Shown here: positions 49,707 to 61,778 of the stretch, piece after piece
Numbering within the stretch: the first letter of the stretch is position 1
Layout: every line of letters starts with the position of its first letter
Assembly: GCF_022512515.1 (NCBI RefSeq)
Contig: NZ_JAKWBK010000003.1
Span: forward strand, 186,001-250,000
Reading direction: 5' to 3'
Origin: Paraniabella hibiscisoli
Lineage (GTDB): Bacteria; Bacteroidota; Bacteroidia; Chitinophagales; Chitinophagaceae
DNA length: 64,000 nt
Program-made: the position numbers and the translations under genes
The notes under the pieces: generated by a model
Databases searched by the model: none
Told to the model about the DNA's origin: nothing
What the model saw: only the letters and a program-made list of their open reading frames with translations

Positions 49707-52700
49707 TTAGAAATTAAGTTGCAGACCTAAAGTAAACGAACGGGTAGTTGGATATAGATCCAGTGGTCCCACCCCTGGTGTCAATCCGGTTACATTAACC
49801 GCAGCAGGATCCAAACCGGTATACTTTGTAATAGTTAAAACATTTCTTACCGTACCATATAAGCGAAGATTGCTGATCCTGTATTTCTCCCTGTTGAGAT
49901 TAGCTGTCCAGCCCAATGTTATATTATCCAACCTTAGATAGTCGCCATTTTCGAGGAAGTAATCCGTAATTACTTTACCTGATTTAATATGACCATTTCT
50001 ATCGTAAGCATCTGTAAGCAGGTTAACGCCGGCTCGGCCTGCAAGCCATAGTACATCTGGTACAGGTTTAATATTTTGTATTTGAACTTACCCCTGAAGA
50101 ACAATGCCATGTCGAAATTTTTATAACCCAGCGTATGCCCCCAGGCAGCTTCATATTGTGGCATCCCGTTTCCTATAATCGTTTTATCGCTTTCCCTGGC
50201 CTCATTAGTGGCATTGATCATTTGCCCGCCTACAATCGCATCTTTCCATACCATAATATTGCCATTATCATCGGTGCCTGCGTATTTATAGCCCCAATAA
50301 TTTCCTATATCAAAACCTTCCCGCAACATAAAGGCCGGACCAGGGTTACCTGGCGAAGGCAGGTCATATAAGGTACGCTGATCGGCTGTAAATTTTTCAT
50401 TAGAGAACTCATCCATCCGGGAACGATTATAAGAAGCAGTAAGATTGGTAGCGTAAGTAAAATTCTCCGTTTGCACCGCGTTCCAGTTTAACGTCAATTC
50501 CACGCCACGATTACTTTGCGTTCCAACGTTCACCCACATCCTGTCGTGCAGATAAGGAGGTACCGGAACCAGGTAATCGTTGATCAGATCGCTACCCTTG
50601 CGGTAGTAAAGATCTATGCTACCAGATAGTTTGTTTTTCAGTACAGCAAAATCGACACCCAGGTTATAAGCAATCTGCTTTTCCCATTTCAGATCGGGAT
50701 TATAGTTGTTACCTGGACCAAATACTCTTATCCATTGGCCGTCATCGTTCAAAGCCCTTCCATAGGGACTATATCTTGCCAATGCCGTATACCGGCCAAA
50801 ACCAGACCTCCCTGTTACACCATAAGAAAATCGCAGCTTCAAATCATCGAAGAGGTTGTTATCCTTCATGAATTCCATATTGCTGATTCTCCAGGCAGCT
50901 GAAGCTGAAGGAAAGAAGCCCCATTTGTTGGCAGGCCCGAATTTGGTATTTCCTTCATAACGGCCGGACAATGTTAGATAATAGCGTTGATTGTAATTGT
51001 ACTGAGCTCTTGCAAGAAAGGCAATGTTCTTTTCCTTGCTCCTGCTCGATCCCATTACGTCGGTAAAATTGATGGGCTGACCATTGTTCCAATCACCCTG
51101 GCCAATATTATCATAACCAAAATAATCGGTTGGAAAACGCCTGTTGCTTAACCAGGACATATTATTATTAAACTCCTGGTAGTTATAACCACCCACTACC
51201 TGCAGGTCATGGTCACCGAATTTATTGGCATAATTACCTAACCATTCCAGGTTATAGTCAGCCCATTTTTCGTTTTCTATTCTTGCTCTTCCTATATAAC
51301 CACCCTGAACAGATTCTACAGATTTCGCGTTCCAGTATCCGCCATACTCCCGGCTATGTCCCTGCCTGGTAAAGTTTAATACTGTATTGAGTTTTTAGTA
51401 AGATTCAGCTTTACATTTAAATCGATCACAGCGTACTCATGTTGGGCCTGCGATATTCTTGTCAACAGATCCTGTACCGGGTTGTAAGTATCATACCCCT
51501 CCAGTGTGTTATACATAAGAGGGTTATCGGGTCCATTACAGGTATAGTGGGATTGAGTCTTACAGCCTGTTTAAATGCAGCATAGTTGGTATAATCTTCA
51601 TCAGCTATGCGATAAGAGAAATTACCACCTATCTCTAAAAGACCGTCCAATGCTTTCTGCAGGAAATTCGCTCTCAAACCATATTCCCTGCGATCTGTAG
51701 CAATGTCAATACCCTGCTTGGTTCTATAATTACCGGATATGCGGAACTGTGAATTTTCATTACCCCCACTTGCAGCCAGGTAATGATTCTGACCAAAGTT
51801 TCCTTTACGGATCAACTCGTTATACCAGTCGGTTGATGCACCAAAATCCTGGTCACGCTCTTTAGCCAGAAACTCCTGGGATGACAGCACTTCCGGTCGC
51901 CTGGCTACTACATCATGATCCACAAAGCCGTCGTAGTTCAGTATTACACGGCCTGCTTTCCCCGCTTGGTTTGCACCAGTATCACACCACCGCGCCCCGG
52001 CTACCATAGATCGCTGCCGAACCCGCATCTTTTAATACTGTTATAGAAGCGATGTCTTGTTGTGAAAGATTCCTCAGGTCCCCACCCGGCATACCATCAA
52101 TTACGACCAGCGGACCATTGCCTGCTGCAAATGAACCGGCGCCACGTACCTGCAGGCTAACACCGGCATTAGGATCACCAACGGCTGTTTGTGAAACCGT
52201 TACACCAGCTACCTTACCATCTACAAGTTGCATGGGATTGTTAACAGCGCCCTGTAAAAATCTTTGCTGTTTACACTAACAGCGGCTGTAGTGAGGTCTT
52301 GCCGCCGGGCAGTACCATAGCCGATCACCACCACTTCATCGAGGTTGGTTTGAGCAGCGGCAGGCGATAGTTTAATGGTGTCCAGATTCGTACGCCCGCT
52401 TAAAGGCACTTCAAGGCGCGCAAATCCAACAGAGCTGACAACCAATACCGCATTGGCGCTGGATACTGTTATCGAAAATTTGCCCTGGACATCGGTAACC
52501 GTTGCTACATTTGTCCCCTTCTGATTTACTGTAGCCGCAGGTATTGCATCGCCTGTAATAGACGCTACTATACCTGTAACAGTTACAGGTTGTTGTTGAA
52601 ACCAGGCTGCTCTTAACTGAGTAACCATCAAAAAGCACAAAACTGAAAAAACGATTTTGCGGCTCTGCCTAAAAATCAGCCCTTTAGGGGGCCGCTGAGT

Positions 52701-52712
52701 TCTTCTCATCAT
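49707..52712 (-). CDS. SusC/RagA-type TonB-dependent oligosaccharide transporter (at least five frame breaks)
   Basis: About 1000 residues from ATG 52712. Raw frames at 52221-52712, 51982-52233, 51462-52028, 49970-51196 and 49707-49931 are consecutive pieces. Signal region, then a carboxypeptidase-like regulatory domain (VTVTGIVASITGDAIPAATV), TonB-box region LDEVVVIGYGTARR, plug with QLVDGKVAGVTVSQ and VRGAGSFAAGNGPLVVIDGMPGGDL, then the outer-membrane barrel, ending in the typical SFTLGLQLNF. Imports oligosaccharides with its SusD. The stretch 51197-51461 is also coding but contains shifts and no long frame. Confidence 0.9.
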
Positions 52713-53101
52713 AGATAAAAATTATGAGTGGTTTAAAAAAGTTCTCATGTATTATAATTGCAAACGGGCTCCGGAATAAATGGTGAATGCAATCTTTATA
52801 AACCAACCAGGTATACATCTATCACTTATATAGCCAGATGCATACAGCAAACATTACTATCGTTCTTACTAATCCAATGATTTAGTAAACCGAAATGGTT
52901 TTCTATGTAAACTGCTAATTGTATACAAATAATATACCGCTTTGAGCTTTCAACCGCGATCTGGCCTGGCCATAGAAAGTCGTTTCGTCACTTTACTTTT
53001 TAAAATATTTTAAAAGAAAGGACGTGATCCGTTGACTATCAGCATGAAAAAGCCCACCTACTTTTTAAAGCAGGTGGGCTTAACGGGATACAAAAATTTT
53101 A
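52713..53101. other. Region upstream of the distal SusC gene
   Basis: 389 bases. Contains the terminator at 53050-53081; otherwise AT-rich with no gene. I found no exact -7 element on the minus strand, so the promoter of this SusC/SusD pair is unclear. Confidence 0.4.
53050..53081 (-). terminator. Rho-independent terminator at the end of the glycoside hydrolase run
   Basis: AAGCCCACCT and AGGTGGGCTT pair around a 12-base loop; on the minus strand the stem is followed by a run of T. It separates the GH genes from the distal SusC/SusD pair. Confidence 0.82.
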
Positions 53102-54147
53102 TTATTTTTTTGAAGGAACAGCGAGTGCTTTTGTTGTACTTAGAGGTCTTCCAAAATCAGGCGTGCCGTCTTTTTCCAACTGAATTTCTGCGCCCGCGGA
53201 GAGCGATGACCGCCACAACCCTGTCCTGGCGCGGAGTTGGCGTGATATAAGATCCAGTCTTCTTTGCCATCAGGCGACTTGAAAAACGAATTATGACCTG
53301 CAGCATAAACACCACTACCAGGTTCCGCTTCAAACACAGGTTCTGGATGTTTTTTCCAACTGGCGGCATTGAGCAGGTCTGCATTGGCCGTTGCAGACAA
53401 CATGCCCAACGTGTAATGATCTGTCCAGCAGCCACTCGCAGAATAAATGATAAAGATCTTATCCTTATGTTTTAAGAACTGGGGACCCTCATTTACATTC
53501 ACCTGGTTGGGTGTTTGGCCCGGAAGGCGACCATGTGTTTCCCACTTCAATTCAGGGCTTGAAATTTTAACCCGGTCACTTTCAATAGTCCATGGATTTT
53601 TCATGCGGGCTATATAGATATTCTGCTGACCGTTCTCATTACCTTCCCAGCCAGACCATATCATGTATAGCTTATCCTTATGCTCAAATACATCTGCATC
53701 AATTGCCCATTTATTAGTAGCATCCGCCACTTTACCTTTAAACTCCCATTGTCCCTGCATCGGGTCAGCAGCAGCATTCTCTATAACATACATTCTATGG
53801 TTATGGTTGTTGCCATCATCTGCCGCAAAATACATATACCATTTACCATGTATAAACTGGATCTGGGGCGCCCATAATTCTTTGCAGTAAGCAGTATTAG
53901 CCGGAGGCGTCCACACCACTTTCTTTTCAGCATTTTTCAAATCAGCAATGCTTTTTGTTTTCCATAAGATCAGCTTATTCTGGGCACTGTGTGTATAATA
54001 GTAATACCCATCCTTGTAAAAACTATACGGATCAGCACCTGACGGCAATACCGGGTTGCTAAAGGTCTCAGCAGGTTGCTTCACCCTGTTGGAGGAGCAT
54101 CCTGCGAAAAACAGCGTCACGAAAAATAAAGCAACTATTCTCATCAT
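53102..54147 (-). CDS. GH43-family lipoprotein, probable arabinofuranosidase (one frame break)
   Basis: About 348 residues once a T near 53170 is restored; the C-terminus then runs LEKDGTPDFGRPLSTT and stops at 53102. Lipobox F-A-G-C. Five-bladed propeller residues: base Asp in SGADPYSFYKDG, second Asp in AIDADVFEHKD, acid Glu in NVNEGPQFLKHKDKIFIIYSASGCW. The ASGCWTDHYTLG stretch is typical of the GH43 group with alpha-L-arabinofuranosidase activity. Lipid anchoring suggests action at the cell surface or outer membrane. Last gene before the terminator. Confidence 0.87.
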
Positions 54148-54208
54148 TAAAAAATATTGTAATCAAAAAGACTATTTAGTAAAAATCTAAAGCTACCCGG
54201 CATTGCTT

Positions 54209-55145
54209 CTATCTTATCAACTGCACCTTTTTTTGCGGAACAAATTGGATGCGTATGCCTGCTGTTTTACGGGGCCAACTTTGGTACTGCTATTGTGCGT
54301 ATGTAATACATAGCTCATATGCCCCTTACGATCAGTGAACACATCGCCATGACCTGTACCATTCTCTCCGGTATTTTTAGTAGAAATAATCGGGTTCCCT
54401 TTATACTTCGTCCATGGACCTGCCGGCGACTTAGCGGTAGCGTAACCTATTGCATAATCCGGGTTGCGGAAATCATTGGCAGAGTAGATCATGTAGTACA
54501 AGCCCTTATGCTTTAACACGGTTGGACCTTCTGTTACCTTCCATGGAACACGCTGCGTATCTTCCCAGGAGTCAGTAGCATTAATGCATTCTTTAAGTGT
54601 GGCCTCGTTCATAGCGTTTAAAGACGCATCCATCTCAGCCACAAAAATGCGATTACCATCCTGCAACCTCACATGATAAAGATATACCACTCTGACGGAT
54701 CTATCCATACAAAAGGATCAATAATTTTAACCGGCGCTTTCAGCGGTGCCAGGGTTTGCTGCTTAAAGGGACCTGCAGGGTTATCCGATACTGCTATTGC
54801 AATATTTTCGTTGGCGGTATAAGCCATATAATACCTGCCCTTATATTTAAAAACCTGTGGCGCCCAAAAGCCCTTGGTCCCATAGCTTTCTCCGCGCTTC
54901 AGGGCAAAACCTTCATCTTTCCAGGATACCTGATCGGTAGACGTATATACTTTAAACCCTTCGCTATCTCCCCTTCCGCCACCAGTCCCATACAGGTAAT
55001 AAACGCCTTTATCAACAAAAATGGTAGGATCGGCCAATAAGGGGTTCTCGACATTGTTTTGTTGCCCATAAGATGTACTACACATCATTCCCAGTACCAA
55101 TAAACCTATAAGATGTAACCAACATCTTTTCCTGAAATACATCAT
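54209..55145 (-). CDS. GH43-family glycoside hydrolase (two frame breaks)
   Basis: About 312 residues. Signal peptide ending CSTSYGQ. Propeller residues: LADPTIFVDKGVYYLYGTGG (base Asp), KIIDPFVWIDPS (middle Asp) and WKVTEGPTVLKHKGLYYMIYSAN (acid Glu). Breaks near 54690 and 54264 are repaired by single bases; the second restores the RKTAGIRIQFVPQKK tail and the stop at 54209-54211. Probably soluble in the periplasm. Substrate likely an arabinose- or xylose-containing oligosaccharide, judged from neighbours. Confidence 0.86.
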
Positions 55146-55181
55146 AATCCTGCTTCTTTATATACAGCTATAACTTGCCTG

Positions 55182-56318
55182 TCATCTTTTTATAAAATCA
55201 ACTTCATCCTGCTTATAAGGTGTTCCGTCTTTTCTGAAAATATCATGAAACCAAAGTGGAGGCTCCGATGTATATTTTTTGTCCAGCTATCCCATGGATA
55301 TATGGTCTGTGACTTACCATCAACAAATCCCCAGTTCACCATGGCTACTTTGTTTTCTTTAGCTACCGGCAGCGAGCTTTGGAAAGTACTCTTATTAGGC
55401 CTTGCCATATATTCTGTACAGAACAGTGGCCTGTCGTAACGTTTTAACTCGTTGATCTTTTTAGCTAATGTCAGCGAATCATCGTAGCAATGAAAAGACA
55501 CTACATCTGATTCTTCTATTTGCAATTTTTCGATAGGCTTTAAAGTGCTGTCGCTTTCCCAGTTACCCGCCCAGATGCCTGAAGTAAGTGGCTGACTTGG
55601 ATTAGCCGATCTTGCCCACTCAAATGTTTTCTTAAGCAATGGCAAAACCAGGTCTACTTTATTAGGCACTTCTACTTTTTCATAAGAAGGCCCCGTCATA
55701 TTATCCGGTTCATTCCATACATCCCATAACACAATCCTCTTATCGTTGGCAAATTTCCCCACAATTGCTTTTACATATTTTTCGAGTGCGGGATATTGAG
55801 TGGAATCTTTTAAGATAACCTGCCCGGGACTTTGAACCCATCCTGAATTATGAACATAAGGTTGCGGTGCGCGCTGTGTACCTGCCTCGGGGAAGGGATC
55901 CCAGCAGGAGTCGAAAATGGTCAGCAGTACTTTAATGCCATGTCTTTCGGCGATCGACAAAAACTGATTGATACGATCATAAAATCCCTGTTCATCATTT
56001 TTCCAGGCCAGGTCGTGCAGGTATACCCCATGATATTCATGCCCAAAGACTCTGCCCAGGCCAACTCTCTTTCAATAGTAGTGCTATCAAAAGTATCTCC
56101 CTGCCACATTTCCAGCTGGTTGATAGCCGAACTAGGTAAAAGTTAGCGCCTACATACCAGGGCTGTGCGGCATACCATTGATTGGCTTTTTCTACAGACC
56201 ACTTTTCTGCAACGGTAGTGTCACTGCCGTTTGCTGCGGTCTTATTATTACCTGCATCATTGCAGGCATACAGCGATAACATCCAAAGAGCTGCCAGGTA
56301 AAATACTGTTTTTTTCAT
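55182..56318 (-). CDS. GH-A clan (GH5-like) hydrolase lipoprotein (three frame breaks)
   Basis: About 379 residues from ATG 56318. Lipobox L-Y-A-C. After repairs near 56148, 56027 and 55284 the chain reads WYAAQPWYVGANFLPSSAINQLEMWQGDTF, then VLLTIFDSCWDPFPEAG, the acid/base motif WDVWNEPDN and the nucleophile in LFCTEYMARP, ending EPPLWFHDIFRKDG. Such proteins are often labelled cellulase- or xylanase-like, but members of arabinose loci suggest other targets. Positioned between two GH43 genes and the GH127 gene. Confidence 0.83.
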
Positions 56319-56533
56319 GTGCATGTTTTTTATTTAAGTCTTCAGAAGTTAGCTATGCACCGGATATGCGCGCAACCAGCCAACTGCTGTTGAGGCAATA
56401 CGTGATTGTTTCGAGCTCATTCATTCCATACAAGATGCATCTTAGTTATATTGATGATTACATTGTCCATCAATTGGTATATTTTTCGCTATTGATGTAT
56501 CAAACAAACAATCTTACAGTAACAAATTGCTGT

Positions 56534-58611
56534 TTATCTCACTACAGGAAAGGCAGATATCCTCAATCTGGCCGCGCCCATGGGTATTAATTCAATAGTC
56601 TCTTCTTTGCTATCGACAGACACAGGGCTTTGAGGCAAAGTATCTGTTAAACCATATTGGTCAATCTTCCAGCTATTGATCAACTTTCCTTTTGTTGTGA
56701 TACTGATTGGAACCGCATCCTGTGTAAAGGGAAATTATTGGCTGGCCAGCTTTTCTTTACCACTTTAAAAAACTTAGCCGGGTCCTGGTCATTATAAGAG
56801 AGTCCGTAGTTCCATGAAGAACCTGGTAATATTTCAAAAGAAGGCCATTTATCTGCATCGGCAGACTCCTGCCATTTAGAATCGCCTATAGCAGATTTTT
56901 TGCTGTCCATTCTTTTATACTCTTCCTTAATTTTTAAAGAATAAGTTAAAGGCCCCCGGCTCACACTAATGCTATTCTTATTGGAAGTCCAGGTATCTAC
57001 TTTTAACTGCATGGGCAAAATTAGTTCTACCTTATCTCCACTCTTCCAAAGCCGCTCTATTCTTACATAAGAAGATGGAGAAGGACTTTGTTTTACTAAA
57101 GCTCCATTGACCTTTACCTGCGCATTGGAACACCATTCGGGTATTCTTAAATAGAAGGGGAAGCTGGTATTCTTTGCCATTGTTAATGTAAAGCCAGCAG
57201 TTTCATCAAAGGGATAATGTCCTCTTGAAGCGATACTCACCTCTGTTCCGTTTCCAACTTTTGCTTTTACAACAGCTTCGCTATACAACATAGCTGCAAG
57301 ACCATTATCCGGAGTAGCCATAAAAACATGTTCGGCATAGTAGGGCCATCCCTGCGCATGATTGTGCTGGCAGCAACGCGAGCTAAAAGGGTTCATCATT
57401 ACAAAAGGGCCTGTATTATCAATACCCGGATGATGGTTTTTGCTATCGCTGATTGACATATTAGGACTGGTGATATAACGCAAGGCTTTAAAGTCGGGCA
57501 TAACAGCTGCCGGGTAAGTGTTAAAGGCAACATTCTCGGTATGATCGGCCCAAAATGGATCACCGGTTATCCCCAGCAATATTTCATTAGAAGCCATCTG
57601 TTCTACCATACCACAGGTTTCAACACCCTGGCGCGGATCCACATAGCCTTTCCGGGCATTCTCATCTGCTCCAAACATGCCTCCCGGTACATTGCCAAAA
57701 CGTTCCCGTATCAGGTGGAATACATTGTAAGTGGCGTCCCAATCTTCCCGGTTACCCGTTTGCAGGTAATAGGTAGCAGGCTCCCTAAATCCCTGTGCAA
57801 TATTTACATTATGCCAATTGGGTAATTTATCTTTTTGTTTCCAGTCAGCCGTATTGCGATGCAGCTTTGCAGCCAGGTCCAGCAGCCATTGTTTATCACC
57901 GGTGGTACGATTATACAGCCAGTAAACGCTTACCATATTATCCCCTCCCCGGCTGTTTTCCCAGTAGTCTTTTAATAGCATGCTATCGGGCAAATTATGT
58001 TGCCAGCGAAAATAGTTTTCCATAAAAGACAATACTCTTTGGTCATTGCTATACTCATAATAAGATTGCAGGCACCAAAGCATGATCATATTACCCCAAA
58101 TATCCGGCTTGCCATTTCTTAAGATCATCGGTCCAAAATAACCATCAGTCCGCTGACTTTTTAAGGCAGCTTCCAACCAGATACGCGACTCATCAATGAT
58201 CTTCTTATCCTTCAGCACATAGCCCAGGTTGGCATAACCTTTCAACCAATAAGGCACTTCTTCCCAACCATGATCGCCGCTTCCATCAGTACTCAACCAG
58301 GCGTTATTTTTCTTGGCCAGCCAGGCACTGATTTCTCCCAATTGCCCCGTAAGGCCATCACGTTGCAGCTCCAGGTATTTTCGCAGCCAGCCTTGTGGCT
58401 GTATCGATCCAACCGGCAGCTTTATAAAGTACAATTGTTGCAACGGTTTTTTATTGGAAATATAAAACCTGTTCGTATTGCTATTGTCTGGCTTTTGTAC
58501 CTCTGTAATTTTTTGTGTTACCGTTTTGCCCGTCTGCGCGGCAACCAGCAAACTACCTGCCAAGCAGAAGGAAAACAAGCCGCCTCTTACTGTTGATCTG
58601 AATAAGCTCAT
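56534..58611 (-). CDS. GH127-type beta-L-arabinofuranosidase (one frame break)
   Basis: 692 residues after restoring one base near 56720, which adds a C-terminal beta-domain (GKLINSWKIDQYGL...ETIELIPMGAARLRISAFPVV). Signal peptide up to VAAQ. The (alpha/alpha)6 barrel carries the metal/catalytic set: Glu and Cys in GVETCGMVEQ and the Cys-Cys pair in SSRCCQHNHAQGWPYY, as in the zinc-thiolate enzymes of GH127/GH146. Releases beta-linked L-arabinofuranose, as found in extensin-type side chains and rhamnogalacturonan. Exported to the periplasm. Confidence 0.88.
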
Positions 58612-58634
58612 TGTTGATTAATTAATATTTGCGC

Positions 58635-60477
58635 TTATTTAACGGTAACATCATATAATTGCTGGTGAAGCTGCTTTAATGTTTGCTCCGGCATTTTCAT
58701 TACTTTACGATCATAAGTAAGTATACCATTGGTTTCTACTTCCACATCCGTCGTTTGCGTATATACAGCTGCAGACAGACCTAGCGGAATTAGTTTTTTC
58801 AAATCGTTCATGGATCTGGTATAGCGTTGCAACAGCTCTTCCTTGTTTTTAAAACTCTGGTATCCCCAGTTGTTTTTATCCTGCCAGGTATGACCGTCTA
58901 CTGGCAAACCAAAACCACCAAACTCTCCTAATACCAATGCCTGCCCGCTTTTTCCAAATACTTCCGGATCGGGCATCTGTGGATCGGGATAGTGGTGAAT
59001 ATCTAATATATGACCGGTATAAAAGAAGTTACCACCGCTAGCGCTGTTTACCAAACGCGATGGATCATACTTCATCGTCCACTCGGTTATTTCCTTTGTT
59101 TTAAATTGTCCCCATGCTTCATTAAATGGCACCCATGAAACGATAGAAGGGAAGTTGTGTGCCGCATCCATAATAGCTTTCCACTCTTTCCTGTAATAAC
59201 CTTCTGACTCGGCGCTTCTTTGCTTATCGCGATTAAAGCCGGATACCTGTCCCGACCGCATGTCCCAATGATTACCACCCAGGTCACCGCTTGGCATATC
59301 CTGCCAAACCAATACGCCTACGCTATCGCAGTAATAGTACCAGCGGGCCGGCTCCAGCAATATGCTTACGGATCATATTAAAGCCCATTTCTTTTGTTTT
59401 AACAATGTCAAACAAAAGCGCTTTATCTGTTGGAGCCGTGAACAAACCATCAGGCCACCAACCCTGGTCTAAGGGGCCATACTGAAATAATATTTTATTG
59501 TTCAATGCCATGCGGTTGACACCAGCCGCATCTTTTACCAGGGATGATTTACGCATTGCAAAATAGCTTTCTGCGTAATCGATTTGTTTGCCGGCCCTGT
59601 ATAAATAAACTTTAAGGTTGTACAAATACGGAGATGCAGGCGACCACAATTTTGCATTTTCGATTTTAATATCTGCATCAACTCCCGAAGGAACTGTTAC
59701 CTCTCCTATTTGCTGTGCACCATCCAATGCAACAAATTTGACGATATCTCCAGCCTGGGCAGCTTCAACAAGTGCAGATACCCGCAGCTGACCGGCATCA
59801 ACATCTGGTGTATGTTTGGTTGAGGTAATATGCGTAGCAGGCAATACTTCTGTCCAAACTGTTTGCCAAACACCTGTTACCGGAGTATACCAGATACCTT
59901 CCGGCTTTTTCACTTGTTTACCTCTGGGCTGAGGTCCATCATCAGTAGGATCCCATACACGCAATGCTATCGCCTGTTGTTTTCCCTTACCCAGGTAACT
60001 GGTAATATTAAAAGAAAACGGATCAAATCCACCTTCATGTCTTCCCACTTTTTTACCATTTACAAAAACATCACATCGCCAGTCTACCGCGCCAAAATTC
60101 AGCATCACCTGGTTCATTCCCGAGGGCTTAGAGAGGGTAATGTTGGTACTATACCAAAGCACCTGGTTTTTACCTACCGTTTTTCCAACACCCGATAAAG
60201 CAGATTCTACCGGGTAAGGCACTAATATGTCGCCCTGGAAAGAGGCAGGAATATTTTCTTCCGATGCCGGAGTTATTGCATACTTCCACAATCCGTTCCA
60301 GTTTTGCCAGTTAGTTCTTTTTAACTGGGGTCTGGGATACTCTGGCAGGGTCTTAGCCGGATTAACATCGGCCACCCAGGGGGTTTGCGGTTTACCGGGA
60401 ACAATTTTCCAGGTACCTTGAGCATTGGCCACCATGGAAACAACGACAGCCGCCAGGCATGAAAATAAAATTCGCAT
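58635..60477 (-). CDS. GH2-family glycoside hydrolase (one frame break)
   Basis: About 614 residues. Signal peptide MRILFSCLAAVVVSMVANAQ. Sugar-binding jelly-roll (LNFGAVDWRCDVFVNGKKVGRHEGGFDPF), Ig-like middle domain and TIM barrel with acid/base Glu in SWVPFNEAWGQF and nucleophile Glu in ALVLGEFGG. One break near 59360. The family covers beta-galactosidases, glucuronidases and related enzymes; this subgroup is common in pectin-type loci. Upstream neighbour of the GH127 gene. Confidence 0.88.
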
Positions 60478-60642
60478 AATTAATTTTTAGTAAAAAATGG
60501 CAATAAATCTAAATATGGCAAACATAACATCTGCTCATCACTAAGCAGTTCAAATTTGTTTCAAAAATTATACTTTTTGTACCATATTTAAAGACTCAGG
60601 GCCGGTTTATTTTTTATAACGGGTAATTTAATTTGCATCCTG

Positions 60643-61748
60643 CTACAACTCGGGCATCTTCATTTTATCTGTAGATGGCGTCCCATCATTAACGAGGGGC
60701 CAGCCGTCAGTACCCCAATTGATTTTATCAAGCATTAAGGCCCGCTGGTTTACCGTATTGATCATTGCACGATTTACATCCATAGCATGATACAACATCC
60801 AATCCTGGCCCTTTTTATCCGTGATCAGCCGCGCATTATGTCCGGGCCCGGAGAACTTTGAATTTCGCTGCAACACCAATGTGCCGGCACCCCTTTCGGT
60901 TAAGTTCTTACCGGCCTTATCTACATAAGGCCCCATCAGGTTGGACGACCTTCCTACCCGTACCTGGTACACGCTGGCCGCCCCATCGCAACAATTATTT
61001 TTAGATCCGAAAAAATAGCAATACCCGTCTTTCTTAAAAATATTAACAGCCTCAAAATCGCCAGCTGCTATTTTTATTTTCTGAGCCGGATCTTTTACCC
61101 GTCGTCCGTCATCAGTCAATTCTACCCCATAAGTTCCCTGGGCGGCTAATGAATTATAGCTTCCCCAAAACAGGTATTTCTTTCCGCCTTCTTCATAGTA
61201 AAATGGATCGATAGAATTAGGAACACCGATCTCAGAAGACAGAAACAGTTTCCCCGCATCAATGAACGGCCCCGCCGGATAAGAAGAGATCGCTAACCCT
61301 ATTCCCGGATCCGCATCGCCCCATGTTGAATAAGAGTAGTACAGATGATACCTGCCGTTCACGACGGCTATATCCGCGCCCATATACCACCGGCCGACTT
61401 CCAGTTAGGCTTAACTGTAAAAGCATCGCTTACGTAAGTCCAGTTAACGAGGTCTCTCGAACGCACCACCGCTACCAGGTGATTTTTATTATCGGTATGC
61501 CAAAAATCTTCTGTTCCGTAGGCATAATAATAATCCGAGTTAGGGTCCTTGATAACAGTAGGATCTGCCAGGATGGGCGTGAATACAGGATTGCGGTATT
61601 CCGTCACCGGTTTAGGTGGTTCGGGCGCAGGCTTCTCATTTTGAGATTTGGCCTTTGAACAACCTAACAATATGGCCGATACAGCTATCACTCCATAAAA
61701 CTTCCAGCTAAATCGCTTCATTCCCTGTTTGCTTTTAATCATCATCAA
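60643..61748 (-). CDS. GH43-family lipoprotein, arabinanase-like (one frame break)
   Basis: About 368 residues after restoring a C near 61383 (reads GGIWAPDIAVVNGRYHLYYSYS). Lipobox L-L-G-C. Propeller residues: LADPTVIKDP (base), SIDPFYYEEGGKKYLFWGS (middle Asp) and AGDFEAVNIFKKDGYCYFFGS (acid Glu). The CC-rich GSKNNCCDGAASVYQVRVGRS stretch and the GPGHNARLITD block are typical of arabinan-active GH43 members. The signal-bearing start could be ATG 61748 or the later MKRF; the exact start is uncertain. First hydrolase after the proximal SusD. Confidence 0.85.
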
Positions 61749-61778
61749 TAATTCGAATAAATGAATGAACTCATCTTA

